Source of the DNA: Microbispora sp. NBC_01189
GTDB taxonomy: Bacteria; Actinomycetota; Actinomycetes; Streptosporangiales; Streptosporangiaceae
Direction: 5' to 3'
DNA: 64,000 bases
Assembly: GCF_036010665.1 (NCBI RefSeq)
Contig: NZ_CP108581.1
Span: 193,501-257,500, forward strand
Numbering within the stretch: position 1 is the first letter of the stretch; each line of letters opens with the position of its first letter. Below the pieces are notes generated by a model. That model was not told where the DNA came from. It worked only from the letters and a program-made list of their open reading frames with translations, and did no database searches. A program made the position numbers and the translations under genes. Below are positions 1 to 7,548 of the stretch, in pieces.

Positions 1-227
1 GTCGTACGTTCGAGCTGACCGCCCTCGCCACCGTGTATCTGAAGGCAGGAGAGATGACCTGCGGAGTCGACACCGGCCACCAGGCCGTCACGCTGGCGAC
101 GGAGATCCGGTCGACGCGGGTCATCGACCGCCTCGCGCCCCTGCAGGAGGCCGCCATGAGCCGGGCCGCGCACCACTCCGACGCCCGTGACCTCGCGCAG
201 CGCATCTCGGTCCTGCGGGCGGCATGA
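1..227 (+). CDS. C-terminal end of an XRE/BldD-type regulator (partial)
   Basis: An open frame enters from the window edge (first full codon at position 3) and ends with TGA at 225-227. The visible 74 residues are alpha-helical and read like the last TPR-type repeat of actinobacterial helix-turn-helix regulators (a VYLKAGEM segment, then a helix ending VIDRLAPLQEA). The DNA-binding domain lies outside the window. The stop overlaps the next start as ATGA, so it is translationally coupled to the phosphotransferase that follows. The family call rests on the tail alone and is tentative. Confidence 0.6.
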   Translation, partial: RTFELTALATVYLKAGEMTCGVDTGHQAVTLATEIRSTRVIDRLAPLQEAAMSRAAHHSDARDLAQRISVLRAA

Positions 228-1129
228 CAACGACCTCCGCCGCCGGTGCGCTCACGCGCGAAAGGCTCAACGGGCTGCTGGAGTCCGTCTGCGACCGTGC
301 GGGGCTCTCCTCGCGGGACGCCGAGCTCGTCAAGTTCACCAACAACGCGGTCTTCCGCCTTCGTCAGGCGTCCGTCGTCGTGCGCATAGCCGGGTCCACG
401 GCTGCCCGCACCCGCGTGCCGACGGTGGTCCGGGTCGCCCGCTGGCTGGCGCGGCACGACTTCCCGGCGGTCCGGCTCCTGCCCGGCGTGGAGCAGCCCT
501 TGCACGTGGACGGCCATGTGATCACTCTGTGGGAGTACCTGCCGGAGGTCGGCCCGCGCCCGGACGGCAGGGATCTCGGGGCTCTGCTGCGACGCCTGCA
601 CGCCCTGACCGATCCGCCGCCGGACCTGCTCGAGTGGCGGCCGATGACGGAAGTACGCCAGCGCCTCGACGAGCCGGAAGACCTGTCCGCCGACGACCAC
701 GCCTTCCTCCGGTACGAGTGCGACGAGGTCGAAGGACAGCTCGCCAAGCTCAGCTATGTGCTCACGCCCGGGGTCGTCCACGGGGACGCGTTCCTCGGGA
801 ACGTCATCGCGGGACCGCACGGGCCCGTGCTGTGCGACTTCGACGGCACGACGATCGGCCCACGCGAATGGGACCTGACCCCGGTGGCGGTCGGCAGCCT
901 GCGCATGGACTATCCGGAGGACGAACACGGCCCGCTGTCCAAGGAGTACGGCTTCGACGTGACCCGATGGGAGGGCTTTCCGGTCCTGCGGCGGCTTCGT
1001 GAGCTCAAGCTGGTCACCAGCGTGTTGCCCATCCTGCGAAGCAATCCGGCGATCCGTCCGCAATGGGAGCACCGCATGCGCAGCTTCAAGGCCGGCGACC
1101 TGAACGTCAGGTGGCAGACGTACAGGTGA
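224..1129 (+). CDS. Phosphotransferase, aminoglycoside/choline kinase-like (APH fold)
   Basis: This 301-residue cytoplasmic protein has the APH fold. The catalytic loop VVHGDAFLGNV lies near residue 185 and the metal-binding CDFDGTTIGPREWDL motif near 205, so the Brenner HxDxxxxN site (with G-D in the loop) and the DFD aspartate are both present. It should transfer phosphate from ATP to a small hydroxylated substrate that the sequence does not reveal. The ATG overlaps the stop of the upstream regulator (ATGA), so the two form one transcription unit. Family members are not necessarily resistance enzymes, and nothing here points to an antibiotic. Confidence 0.85.
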   Translation: MTTTSAAGALTRERLNGLLESVCDRAGLSSRDAELVKFTNNAVFRLRQASVVVRIAGSTAARTRVPTVVRVARWLARHDFPAVRLLPGVEQPLHVDGHVITLWEYLPEVGPRPDGRDLGALLRRLHALTDPPPDLLEWRPMTEVRQRLDEPEDLSADDHAFLRYECDEVEGQLAKLSYVLTPGVVHGDAFLGNVIAGPHGPVLCDFDGTTIGPREWDLTPVAVGSLRMDYPEDEHGPLSKEYGFDVTRWEGFPVLRRLRELKLVTSVLPILRSNPAIRPQWEHRMRSFKAGDLNVRWQTYR

Positions 1130-1343
1130 AGGACGTGGCCCTCCGCGCACCCCCATGGCCGGCTCCCTCACCGGCCGGCCCACTCCCGGCGGTGCGCTCC
1201 GCCGCCGACCGGCCCGCGACGATCCGGTCGTCCATGCGCGGCCCCCGTCAGCCGGAAGGCATTCGGAAGGCCGCGCAAGGTCAGCCGGAGGCCACAGGGG
1301 GACGACCGGCCTGGCCCGGACGGCCGCTCCGAGGTCGCGCGGG

Positions 1344-1577
1344 TCAGTCGGCCCGGGCGAAGAGCTCGTCGAAGAGCTCCAGCGCGGCCCGCCGTACGTC
1401 GTCGGGAGCGAGGCCGTTCAAGGTGTCGCGCGCCTGGGCGGCGTCGCGGGTCGTGGCGAAGGTGATCGCGACCGATTTGGCGGCCGCGTGGCGCAGCGAC
1501 CCGGTGGGCGCGCTGTCGGCCAGTGCCTCCGCGCTCGCGGCCAGGTCGAGGTTGTCTTTGCCGGTCTGGGTGGTCAA
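1344..1577 (-). CDS. Small conserved-looking hypothetical protein, TTG start
   Basis: This is a 77-residue soluble, alanine-rich and probably all-helical protein without a recognisable motif. The start is TTG at 1577, supported by an AGGAG Shine-Dalgarno at 1584-1588 with six bases of spacing. No ATG or GTG in frame has comparable support. It ends with the acidic helix ELFDELFARAD. It stands alone between the phosphotransferase and the nucleotidyltransferase pair, and I cannot assign a function. Confidence 0.55.
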   Translation of the reverse strand: MTTQTGKDNLDLAASAEALADSAPTGSLRHAAAKSVAITFATTRDAAQARDTLNGLAPDDVRRAALELFDELFARAD

Positions 1578-1717
1578 AGCGTTCTCCTGGTGTGATGGCG
1601 GCTTGACCCATTATCCGTGATGGGTCCGCGACGCGAGGCGGCACCCCGCATTGTTCGCGTGTCCCCTCCCGTTTCGGCCGCCTTTTTCCTGCTTTCCCGG
1701 CCTTCCCGGGGCCCTCC

Positions 1718-2473
1718 TCACCGCCCGCCGAGACGGGTCCGTACGACGAGATCGTGCAGGGCGTCGTGGGCCGAGGATGCGTCCGGCAACGCGGAGGAGG
1801 CCCCGGCGTCCTCCAGGGCCGCGGTGAGCGCGTCGAGGTCGGCCCGAAGGCGTTCCGGGCCGGGCGCGTCGTCCGGTAGCGCGCCGTGCTCGGCCGCGCG
1901 CTTGGCCTCGACCAGACCGGCCAGGTAGGGCGGCGCGCCGTCGAGGAGCAGGGTCAGGTCGGCGACGAGTCCGCCGCCGCGCATGAGGCGGATGCCCGTC
2001 AGCAGCACCCGGAACGCGTACAGCAGCGGTTTCAGCTCTCCCGTGCGGTCGAACAGCCGCCGCTGCGTGCGGGCGAAGCCGAGGTAGTGATGGGCGTGGT
2101 GGCGGGTGAGGCAGCCCGGCGCGAGGGCGCGCATCTCCTCGTGCAGCGGGGACGTGCGCACGACCAGCGGCGACAGGAGCTGTTCCAGCACATATCCGTT
2201 ACGGCTCAGCAGCAGGCGGCAGAACTTGGCCAGGTCGTGGGTCACGAGGTCGACCTCCACGCCCTCCCGCACCCATGACCTGATCATGGTCTCCTCGCCC
2301 GTGCGCAGGCCGGCGACCTCCTCGACGGGCAGCACGTGCACGCCCCGCAGGTCGACGTCGGAGTCCACCGAGGGGAATCCGTACAGGTGCGCGCCGCTCA
2401 CGGTGGCGAAGGCGAGCGGATGCCGCTCGCCCGCGGCCACCTCGGGCAGCCAGGACGGCAGGACGGCGGTCAC
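1718..2473 (-). CDS. RlaP-like nucleotidyltransferase (first of two neighbours)
   Basis: A 251-residue protein of the polymerase-beta-type nucleotidyltransferase superfamily, close to the RlaP group (RNA-ligase-associated). The N-terminal motif VSGAHLYGFPSVDSDVDLRGV (about residues 25-45) carries the G-S/A...DxD signature that binds metal and NTP. The rest is helical. The start is GTG at 2473 behind GGGGAGG. It lies 82 bp downstream of a second gene of the same family on the same strand. The gap is filled by four 15-bp tandem repeats. The substrate is unknown, and no RNA ligase gene is in view. Confidence 0.75.
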   Translation of the reverse strand: MTAVLPSWLPEVAAGERHPLAFATVSGAHLYGFPSVDSDVDLRGVHVLPVEEVAGLRTGEETMIRSWVREGVEVDLVTHDLAKFCRLLLSRNGYVLEQLLSPLVVRTSPLHEEMRALAPGCLTRHHAHHYLGFARTQRRLFDRTGELKPLLYAFRVLLTGIRLMRGGGLVADLTLLLDGAPPYLAGLVEAKRAAEHGALPDDAPGPERLRADLDALTAALEDAGASSALPDASSAHDALHDLVVRTRLGGR

Positions 2474-2497
2474 CGCGCCTCCCCTCTCGCCACCCTC

Positions 2498-2557
2498 ACC
2501 CTGGAAACGCTCACCCCGGAAACGCTCACCTTGAGCACGATCACCTTGGGCAGGCTC
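2498..2557. repeat. Four tandem 15-bp imperfect repeats between the two nucleotidyltransferase genes
   Basis: Four abutting 15-base units begin at 2498, 2513, 2528 and 2543. All start with ACC and have the form ACCnnGGAAACGCTC, with the last two more diverged. They fill most of the gap between two minus-strand paralogues and just reach the stop codon of the upstream one. There are no spacers, so this is a short tandem duplication and not a CRISPR array. Confidence 0.8.
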
Positions 2558-3242
2558 ACAGGGCCGACCTCCGCACCTCGATCAGGAACTCCTCGACGGC
2601 CGCACGGTCCGGCCGGGCCGGCAGCGCGCTCCCGGCCCGCTCGGCCACCTCGTCCAACTCGGCCAGCAGGCGCCCGCGCCACTCCAGCACCTCGGGCCAG
2701 GGCGTCTCCCCTCGCCGTACGGCCAGCAGCCGGTCGCGATGGGCGCCGACCCGGACCAGCGGCTCCCCGTGCCGGGCCAGAAGGGAGGCGCCGAGCAGCA
2801 GCCGGATCATGTGCATCGCCATCTTCCACCGCCTCGCGTCGCCGTACGGCCGCGGCGGGTCGTCCGGGCGGATACGGCGGAACTGCCGGTCGGCGGAGCC
2901 CGCGAAGGCCCGCTCCGCCCGGCGCGACAGGAACGCGCGGCGGATCGCCAGCAGTCGCTCCCCCGGCGGGGTGACCAGTTCGACGAGCGGTGACCACAGG
3001 CACTCCAGCGCGGCGGGGTTGCCGTCCAGCCCGAGCACGCAGAACCGTTCGACCTCCCAGGAGAACTGCTCGGGCAGCGGCCCCTCCACATGGTCGGGCG
3101 GCTTGTCGAGCCGCCAGAACCCCGCCGTCGGCGTCACGAACACGCCGCGCCGGTCGACGTCCGACTCCCCCGTCTCCAGCCCGTACGCGCGTGAGCCGGC
3201 GACGACGGACAGGATGCTGCCGGCGGGGACCGCCGGGGTCAT
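2556..3242 (-). CDS. RlaP-like nucleotidyltransferase (second of two neighbours)
   Basis: A 228-residue protein related to its downstream neighbour. It has the signature VVAGSRAYGLETGESDVDRR near residues 14-33, with the GSxAYG loop and paired acidic residues of RlaP-type nucleotidyltransferases. I chose ATG 3242 because the signature starts about 12 residues later, as in the neighbour. The open frame extends further upstream but overlaps the divergent oxidoreductase gene. The C-terminal half is helical and rich in Arg and Glu. The pair probably arose by duplication and then diverged strongly. The target nucleotide or RNA is unknown. Confidence 0.75.
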   Translation of the reverse strand: MTPAVPAGSILSVVAGSRAYGLETGESDVDRRGVFVTPTAGFWRLDKPPDHVEGPLPEQFSWEVERFCVLGLDGNPAALECLWSPLVELVTPPGERLLAIRRAFLSRRAERAFAGSADRQFRRIRPDDPPRPYGDARRWKMAMHMIRLLLGASLLARHGEPLVRVGAHRDRLLAVRRGETPWPEVLEWRGRLLAELDEVAERAGSALPARPDRAAVEEFLIEVRRSAL

Positions 3243-3303
3243 GTCGCCGGATCTTGTCACAAAGGTAGGCTCCCGGGTCGGGACGCGGAAAGGTAGCGAA
3301 TTA

Positions 3304-4857
3304 ATGGCCGATTTTGGGCATGACCTGTGGTTCGGGGCCTTCCTCAGGCCGGACGCGGCGGGCCACCACCGGATCGTCCGGCAGGCCATGCTGGCCGACG
3401 AGCTGGGGCTCGACATCATCGGCGTCCAGGACCACCCGTACCAGCCGTCGTTCCTGGACACCTGGACGCTGCTGTCGGTGCTCGCGGCCCGCACCGAGCG
3501 GGTGCGGCTCTTCCCCGACGTGGCGAACCTCCCGCTGCGGCCGCCCGCGGTGCTGGCCAGGGCCGCCGCGTCGCTCGACATCCTCAGCGGCGGCCGGGTG
3601 GAGCTGGGGCTCGGGGCCGGGGCGTTCTGGGACGGCGTCGCGGCCATGGGCGGCCCGCGCCGCGACCCCGGCGACGCGGTCGAGGCGCTGGAGGAGGCCG
3701 TCGCGGTGCTGCGCGCTCTGTGGACGCCCGGCGAGGGCGTACGGCTCGACGGCCGGCACTACCGGTTGGAGGGCGCGCGGCCCGGGCCGTTCCCCCCGCA
3801 TCCGATCGGGCTGTGGATCGGCGCGTACAAGCGGCGCATGCTGGAGCTGACGGGGCGGCTCGGCGACGGCTGGGTGCCCTCGTCCGGGTACGCCGCGCCG
3901 GGCGAGCTGGGGGCGATGACGGCGATCCTGGACGCGGCCGCCGAACGGGCCGGGCGCGACCCCGCCGGGATCCGCCGCGTCTACAACATCGAGGGCCGGT
4001 TCTCCGGCGCGGCCGGGGAGGGGTTCCTGAACGGGCCGCCCGCCGTGTGGGCCGAACAACTCACCGGCCTCGTGCGGGACCACGGCATGAGCGTCTTCGT
4101 GCTCGCCGTGGCCGACGACAGGGACCTCAAGGTCTTCGCCGAGGAGGTCGCCCCCGCCGTACGCGAGGCCGTGGCGCGGGAGCGCGGCCGAACCGACCGC
4201 GCCGACCGGGCGGACCAGGCGGACCAGGCGGACCAGGCGGACCAGGCGGACGGGGACGCGGTGGCCCCCGCCGACCACCCGGCCGCGGCCTCACGTACGA
4301 CGGGGACTCCGGCCGTCCTGGACGAGGCCACCCGGCCGCGGCTGCCCAAACGGGACCCCGCAGCGCTGACGCCGCGGCAGCGGGCGGCCGGGCAGCGGCT
4401 CGTACTCATCCACGACCACCTGCGCCGGGAGCTGACCCAGGTCAGGGACGCGCTGGAGCAGGTCGCCGCGGGCCGCTCCGACGCCGCCGCGCTCCGCTCC
4501 TTGATCAACGAGCTCACCATGCGGCAGAACTACTGGACGCTGGGCACGTTCTGCGCGTCGTACTGCCGCCTGCTGACCACCCACCACACGATCGAGGACG
4601 AGCACATGTTCCCGATGCTGGCGGCGGCGCAGGCGTCGCTGGCGCCGGTGGTCGAGCGACTGGAGCAGGAGCACGAGGTGATCGCCGAGGTGCTGACCGG
4701 CCTGGACGCCGCTCTCGTGGCGATGATCGAGGAACCGGACCGGCTCGACGGCGTCCGCGCGCAGGTCGACCGGCTGTCGGACGTGCTGCTGTCGCATCTG
4801 CGCTACGAGGAGGAGGAGCTCGTCGAGCCCATCTCCCGCCTCGGCCTCGACATCTGA
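3304..4857 (+). CDS. Luciferase-like flavin oxidoreductase fused to a C-terminal hemerythrin (HHE) domain
   Basis: A 517-residue fusion. Residues 1-295 are a luciferase-like (LLM class, F420/FMN-dependent) TIM barrel, with GVQDHPYQPSFLDTW, VANLPLRPPAVLARAAASL and the SGGRVELGLGAGAF strand that lines the flavin pocket. A low-complexity acidic linker built of Ala-Asp-Gln triplets (nt about 4199-4250, residues 299-316) joins it to a four-helix hemerythrin domain. That domain has likely di-iron ligands in LIHDHLRREL (near 367), THHTIEDEHMFP (near 425), LEQEHEV (near 453) and LLSHLRYEEEEL (near 495). A typical LLM enzyme ends near residue 300, so the hemerythrin part is extra. The ATG at 3304 directly precedes the barrel's first strand. 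The substrate is unknown. Confidence 0.85.
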   Translation: MADFGHDLWFGAFLRPDAAGHHRIVRQAMLADELGLDIIGVQDHPYQPSFLDTWTLLSVLAARTERVRLFPDVANLPLRPPAVLARAAASLDILSGGRVELGLGAGAFWDGVAAMGGPRRDPGDAVEALEEAVAVLRALWTPGEGVRLDGRHYRLEGARPGPFPPHPIGLWIGAYKRRMLELTGRLGDGWVPSSGYAAPGELGAMTAILDAAAERAGRDPAGIRRVYNIEGRFSGAAGEGFLNGPPAVWAEQLTGLVRDHGMSVFVLAVADDRDLKVFAEEVAPAVREAVARERGRTDRADRADQADQADQADQADGDAVAPADHPAAASRTTGTPAVLDEATRPRLPKRDPAALTPRQRAAGQRLVLIHDHLRRELTQVRDALEQVAAGRSDAAALRSLINELTMRQNYWTLGTFCASYCRLLTTHHTIEDEHMFPMLAAAQASLAPVVERLEQEHEVIAEVLTGLDAALVAMIEEPDRLDGVRAQVDRLSDVLLSHLRYEEEELVEPISRLGLDI

Positions 4858-4895
4858 GGCCGGAAACCGGGGTGCGGCGGCCGGGCAGGCGCGCC

Positions 4896-4901
4896 TAGGC
4901 T
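4896..4901 (+). promoter_or_regulatory. -10 box (TAGGCT) of a probably leaderless transcript
   Basis: TAGGCT fits TANNNT and ends six bases before the GTG at 4908. No Shine-Dalgarno lies between, so transcription probably begins at the start codon. I see no convincing -35 box. Confidence 0.5.
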
Positions 4902-4907
4902 GCCGCC

Positions 4908-5897
4908 GTGCGCGATCTCGCCCTGCTGCCCAAGGCCCACCTGCACGTCCACCTGGAGAGCACGATCCGTCCGGAGACGCTGGCCGAGATCGCGGCGGCG
5001 GGCGGCCTGCCCGCGCCCGCCCGCCCCACCGGGCCCTTCGCCGGCTTCCGCGACTTCGCCGACCACGGTTCGCTCGTACGGGAGTGTCTGGTCCGGCCGG
5101 AGGACTTCCACCGGATCGCCGTGGAGTTCTGCGCGGACGAGGCGGCGCAGGGCACCCGATGGGCGGAGGTGACCTTCACCGCCGCCTCCCACGGTGAACG
5201 GCTCGGCGCCCCGGAGATGCCGCTGGAGGCCGTGCTCGCCGGTCTCGCCGAGGGGCGCGCGGCATACGGCGTGGAGTGCGGGGTGCTGCTCGACCACTCG
5301 CGGCGGCGGCCGGTCGACCGGGCCCGGCGCACGGTGCGGCTCGCCACCCGGTACGCCGGAGAGGGCGTGCTCGGCGTCGGAGTGGCCGGGGAGGAGTCCT
5401 ATCCGCTGACGCCGTTCGCCGAGGTCTTCGCCGCCGCGGCGGACGCGGGCCTGCACGTCGTGCACCACGCGGGCGAGAGCGAGGGCCCCGGCAGCGTCCG
5501 CGAGGCGATCACGGCAGGGCGGGCCGAGCGGCTCGGCCACGGCGTCCGGGTGCTGGAGGACCCGGACCTGACCGCCGAGGTGCGCGAGCGGGGCATTCCC
5601 CTGGAGGTGTGCCCGTCGTCCAACGTCGCGCTCGGCCTGGTGGACGGCCTCGCCGCCCATCCGTTCCCCCGGCTGCGCGAGGCGGGGCTGGCCGTCACGC
5701 TGAACACCGACATCCCGTCCGTCACCGGGACCACCCTGACGGACGAGTACGCCAGGGTCCGTGAGGTCTTCGGCTACGACGACGCGGAGCTGGCCGGGCT
5801 CGCCCGCGCCTCGGCCGACGCGTCCTTCGCACCGGAGGAGACGAAATGGGCGCTGCGCCGCGACATCGACGCCTGGCTCGCCGGTCCCGCCTCCTGA
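4908..5897 (+). CDS. add: Adenosine deaminase family protein
   Basis: A 329-residue metal-dependent hydrolase of the adenosine/AMP deaminase family. It has the metal-binding HLHVHLES near residues 11-18, HHAGESEG near 182 (catalytic Glu of HAGE), LGHGVRV near 207, CPSSNVALG near 227 and LNTDIP near 263 (metal Asp). Length and motif order match adenosine deaminase, which converts adenosine to inosine. The usual HLHLEGT and NTDDP motifs read HVHLEST and NTDIP here, so a related purine or aminodeoxyfutalosine-type substrate is possible. The GTG at 4908 has no ribosome site, but a TANNNT box lies just upstream. Confidence 0.85.
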   Translation: MRDLALLPKAHLHVHLESTIRPETLAEIAAAGGLPAPARPTGPFAGFRDFADHGSLVRECLVRPEDFHRIAVEFCADEAAQGTRWAEVTFTAASHGERLGAPEMPLEAVLAGLAEGRAAYGVECGVLLDHSRRRPVDRARRTVRLATRYAGEGVLGVGVAGEESYPLTPFAEVFAAAADAGLHVVHHAGESEGPGSVREAITAGRAERLGHGVRVLEDPDLTAEVRERGIPLEVCPSSNVALGLVDGLAAHPFPRLREAGLAVTLNTDIPSVTGTTLTDEYARVREVFGYDDAELAGLARASADASFAPEETKWALRRDIDAWLAGPAS

Positions 5898-6053
5898 GTG
5901 TCCGGTGACACGTGGCAGCCGAAGGTAAATAAAGGCGTATTTGTGACGAGCCGGGAGCGAAGTGGCGGGAGTCAGGCGTGTTTCCCCCCACGGAGGCATG
6001 CCCTTCTGGGATGATCTCGGGAAAAACCATCGGACATCGAGAGACCGTGACTG

Positions 6054-7304
6054 ATGCCCCCCATTGACCAATTCACCGCCTTCGTATCGGCCCATCCGGT
6101 CGAAACAGTCATCATCAGCGTCATCGCCCTGGTCTTGCTGGTCCTGGCCTTCTTCGCGCTCCGCGCCCTCATCCGCCTGTACCGCCGCTGGGCGACCGGC
6201 CGTCCCACCGAGGACGTCCTCACCATCGTCGCCGCCAGCATCGCCACCGGCGTGTCCGCGCAGGGCATGTGGCGCTTCTCCGGCGACGTGCTCGGCTTCG
6301 ACGGCCCGCTGCGGTTCCTGCTGTTCGCCTTCATCGAGGTCGCCGTCATCACCAGCGCCGTACGGGCCCGGCGCAACATGCGGGAGAACTACTCCGCCGG
6401 CATCGACGGCATCGCCGTCTGGGCGCTCACCTGCCTGTCCGCGGTCCTGTCGAGCATGGACGCCCGCAGCGTCGCCGAGGCCGTGTTCCGGCTCGCCGCC
6501 CCGCTCGTGGCCGCCTGGCTGTGGGAACGCGGCATGGCGATCGAGCGGGTCCGCATCACCGGCCGCGGCCGCATCAACTGGCGGCTGACCCCCGAGCGGA
6601 TCCTGGTCCGGGTCGGCCTCGCCGAGGTGAGCGACCGTACGGCGAGCGAGGTGGACGCGCACCGCAGGCTCACCCGGGTGGCGCTGGCCGCCAAGCGGGT
6701 CCGCGCGCTGCGCGAGGCCGGGGCGCCCGACCGCAAGATGCGGGCCGCGATGGCGCGGCTCGACAAGGCGATGGACCAGGCCGTCGAATACACCGGGCTG
6801 GCCGTGGACGAGAAGCGGCAGGAGGCGCTGCTCTCGCAGATCGGCGCGCTCTACAACACCTCGGCGCTGATCGACCTCGCCCCGCCGGTGCCGTGGGGGC
6901 CGGAGCCCGAGGCGCCCGCCCCGGTGGCGCTGCCCGCCGCGAGGATCGCGGAGCTGATCGACGACGAGGAGGAGGACCTCCCGGCCGAGCCGGCGCCCGT
7001 CGTCGACACCGCCCAGCGCGCGACCCAGTTGCGAACCGCGCGGCAGTACTGGGACCAGCAGATCGCCCGCAGGTACGTCCCCCGGGCCGCCGACATCGCC
7101 AAGGAGGTCGGCATCCCGATCCTCGTGGCGAAGGAGTGGCGGGCGCTGTGGAAGCTCGAACCCCAGGCGTACGCGCTGATCGAGGCGGCGTACCGGGAGC
7201 ACGGGATCGTCGACACCGGCACGTTCCCGGCCATCGAGGTGCCCGAGCAGGAGCGCGTGCTCGTCGTCAACGGCTCAGCCGGAGCGGCGCACGACGCCTC
7301 CTGA
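6054..7304 (+). CDS. DUF2637-type membrane protein with a helix-turn-helix-like C-terminal tail
   Basis: A 416-residue protein. The N-terminal half has hydrophobic segments near residues 15-43, 56-72, 84-104, 118-138 and 140-160, and resembles the DUF2637 membrane domain of actinobacterial SpdB-like proteins. Residues 190-290 are charged and helical, then comes an acidic Pro/Glu linker (IDDEEEDLP near 303). The tail (330-375) contains ADIAKEVGIPILVAKEWRALW, which looks like a helix-turn-helix. SpdB-type proteins act in mycelial plasmid spread, but no plasmid or ICE genes are nearby, so this may be a chromosomal branch with another role. Confidence 0.65.
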   Translation: MPPIDQFTAFVSAHPVETVIISVIALVLLVLAFFALRALIRLYRRWATGRPTEDVLTIVAASIATGVSAQGMWRFSGDVLGFDGPLRFLLFAFIEVAVITSAVRARRNMRENYSAGIDGIAVWALTCLSAVLSSMDARSVAEAVFRLAAPLVAAWLWERGMAIERVRITGRGRINWRLTPERILVRVGLAEVSDRTASEVDAHRRLTRVALAAKRVRALREAGAPDRKMRAAMARLDKAMDQAVEYTGLAVDEKRQEALLSQIGALYNTSALIDLAPPVPWGPEPEAPAPVALPAARIAELIDDEEEDLPAEPAPVVDTAQRATQLRTARQYWDQQIARRYVPRAADIAKEVGIPILVAKEWRALWKLEPQAYALIEAAYREHGIVDTGTFPAIEVPEQERVLVVNGSAGAAHDAS

Positions 7305-7319
7305 CCGTACGCGTCGAAG

Positions 7320-7352
7320 GGGCGGCGGGCCGGGGAACCGGTCCCGCCGCCC
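7320..7352 (+). terminator. Hairpin after the DUF2637 gene
   Basis: GGCGGCGGG (7321-7329) pairs with CCCGCCGCC (7343-7351), and an inner CCGG/CCGG extends the stem. There is no T-run, as is usual for high-GC actinobacterial terminators. It lies 16 bases past the stop. Confidence 0.5.
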
Positions 7353-7400
7353 TGCGTCTTTCCGGGCCTGCGTCTTTCCGGGCCGGCGTCTTTCCGGGTC
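7353..7400. repeat. Three tandem 16-bp repeats
   Basis: Units start at 7353, 7369 and 7385. The first two are identical (TGCGTCTTTCCGGGCC) and the third differs at two positions. They sit in the 244-bp gap upstream of the anti-sigma-type ATPase gene, followed by a partly matching GCTTTCCCGGG. They may be regulatory or a replication-slippage product. Confidence 0.85.
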
Positions 7401-7482
7401 GCTTTCCCGGGTGCTTACCGCCCACCGTTACCGGACACTTTCCGGCCATTCGGGCAAGGACACTCCTACTTTCCCGTGACAT

Positions 7483-7496
7483 CGCGGGCGCCCGCG
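7483..7496. promoter_or_regulatory. Perfect 14-bp palindrome upstream of the ATPase gene
   Basis: CGCGGGCGCCCGCG is its own reverse complement. It lies 52 bases upstream of the ATG at 7549, where a repressor site could sit. In DNA of this composition a GC palindrome may also arise by chance. Confidence 0.3.
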
Positions 7497-7548
7497 CGAA
7501 CGTCAACTCTGCGGCGACTGACTCGGCTCCCACGCTGAAGGAGTGCTG

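Noticed and set aside
224-1129. An aminoglycoside resistance gene
   Set aside because: The fold is that of APH kinases, but no residues specific to drug-modifying enzymes can be identified. Many relatives act on other substrates.
4803-7202. A 799-codon open frame antisense to three genes
   Set aside because: It crosses the adenosine deaminase, DUF2637 and intergenic regions without any protein-like pattern.
6054-7304. An integrated conjugative plasmid marked by the DUF2637 (SpdB-like) gene
   Set aside because: No integrase, replication, transfer or attachment-site genes are nearby, and composition matches the chromosome.
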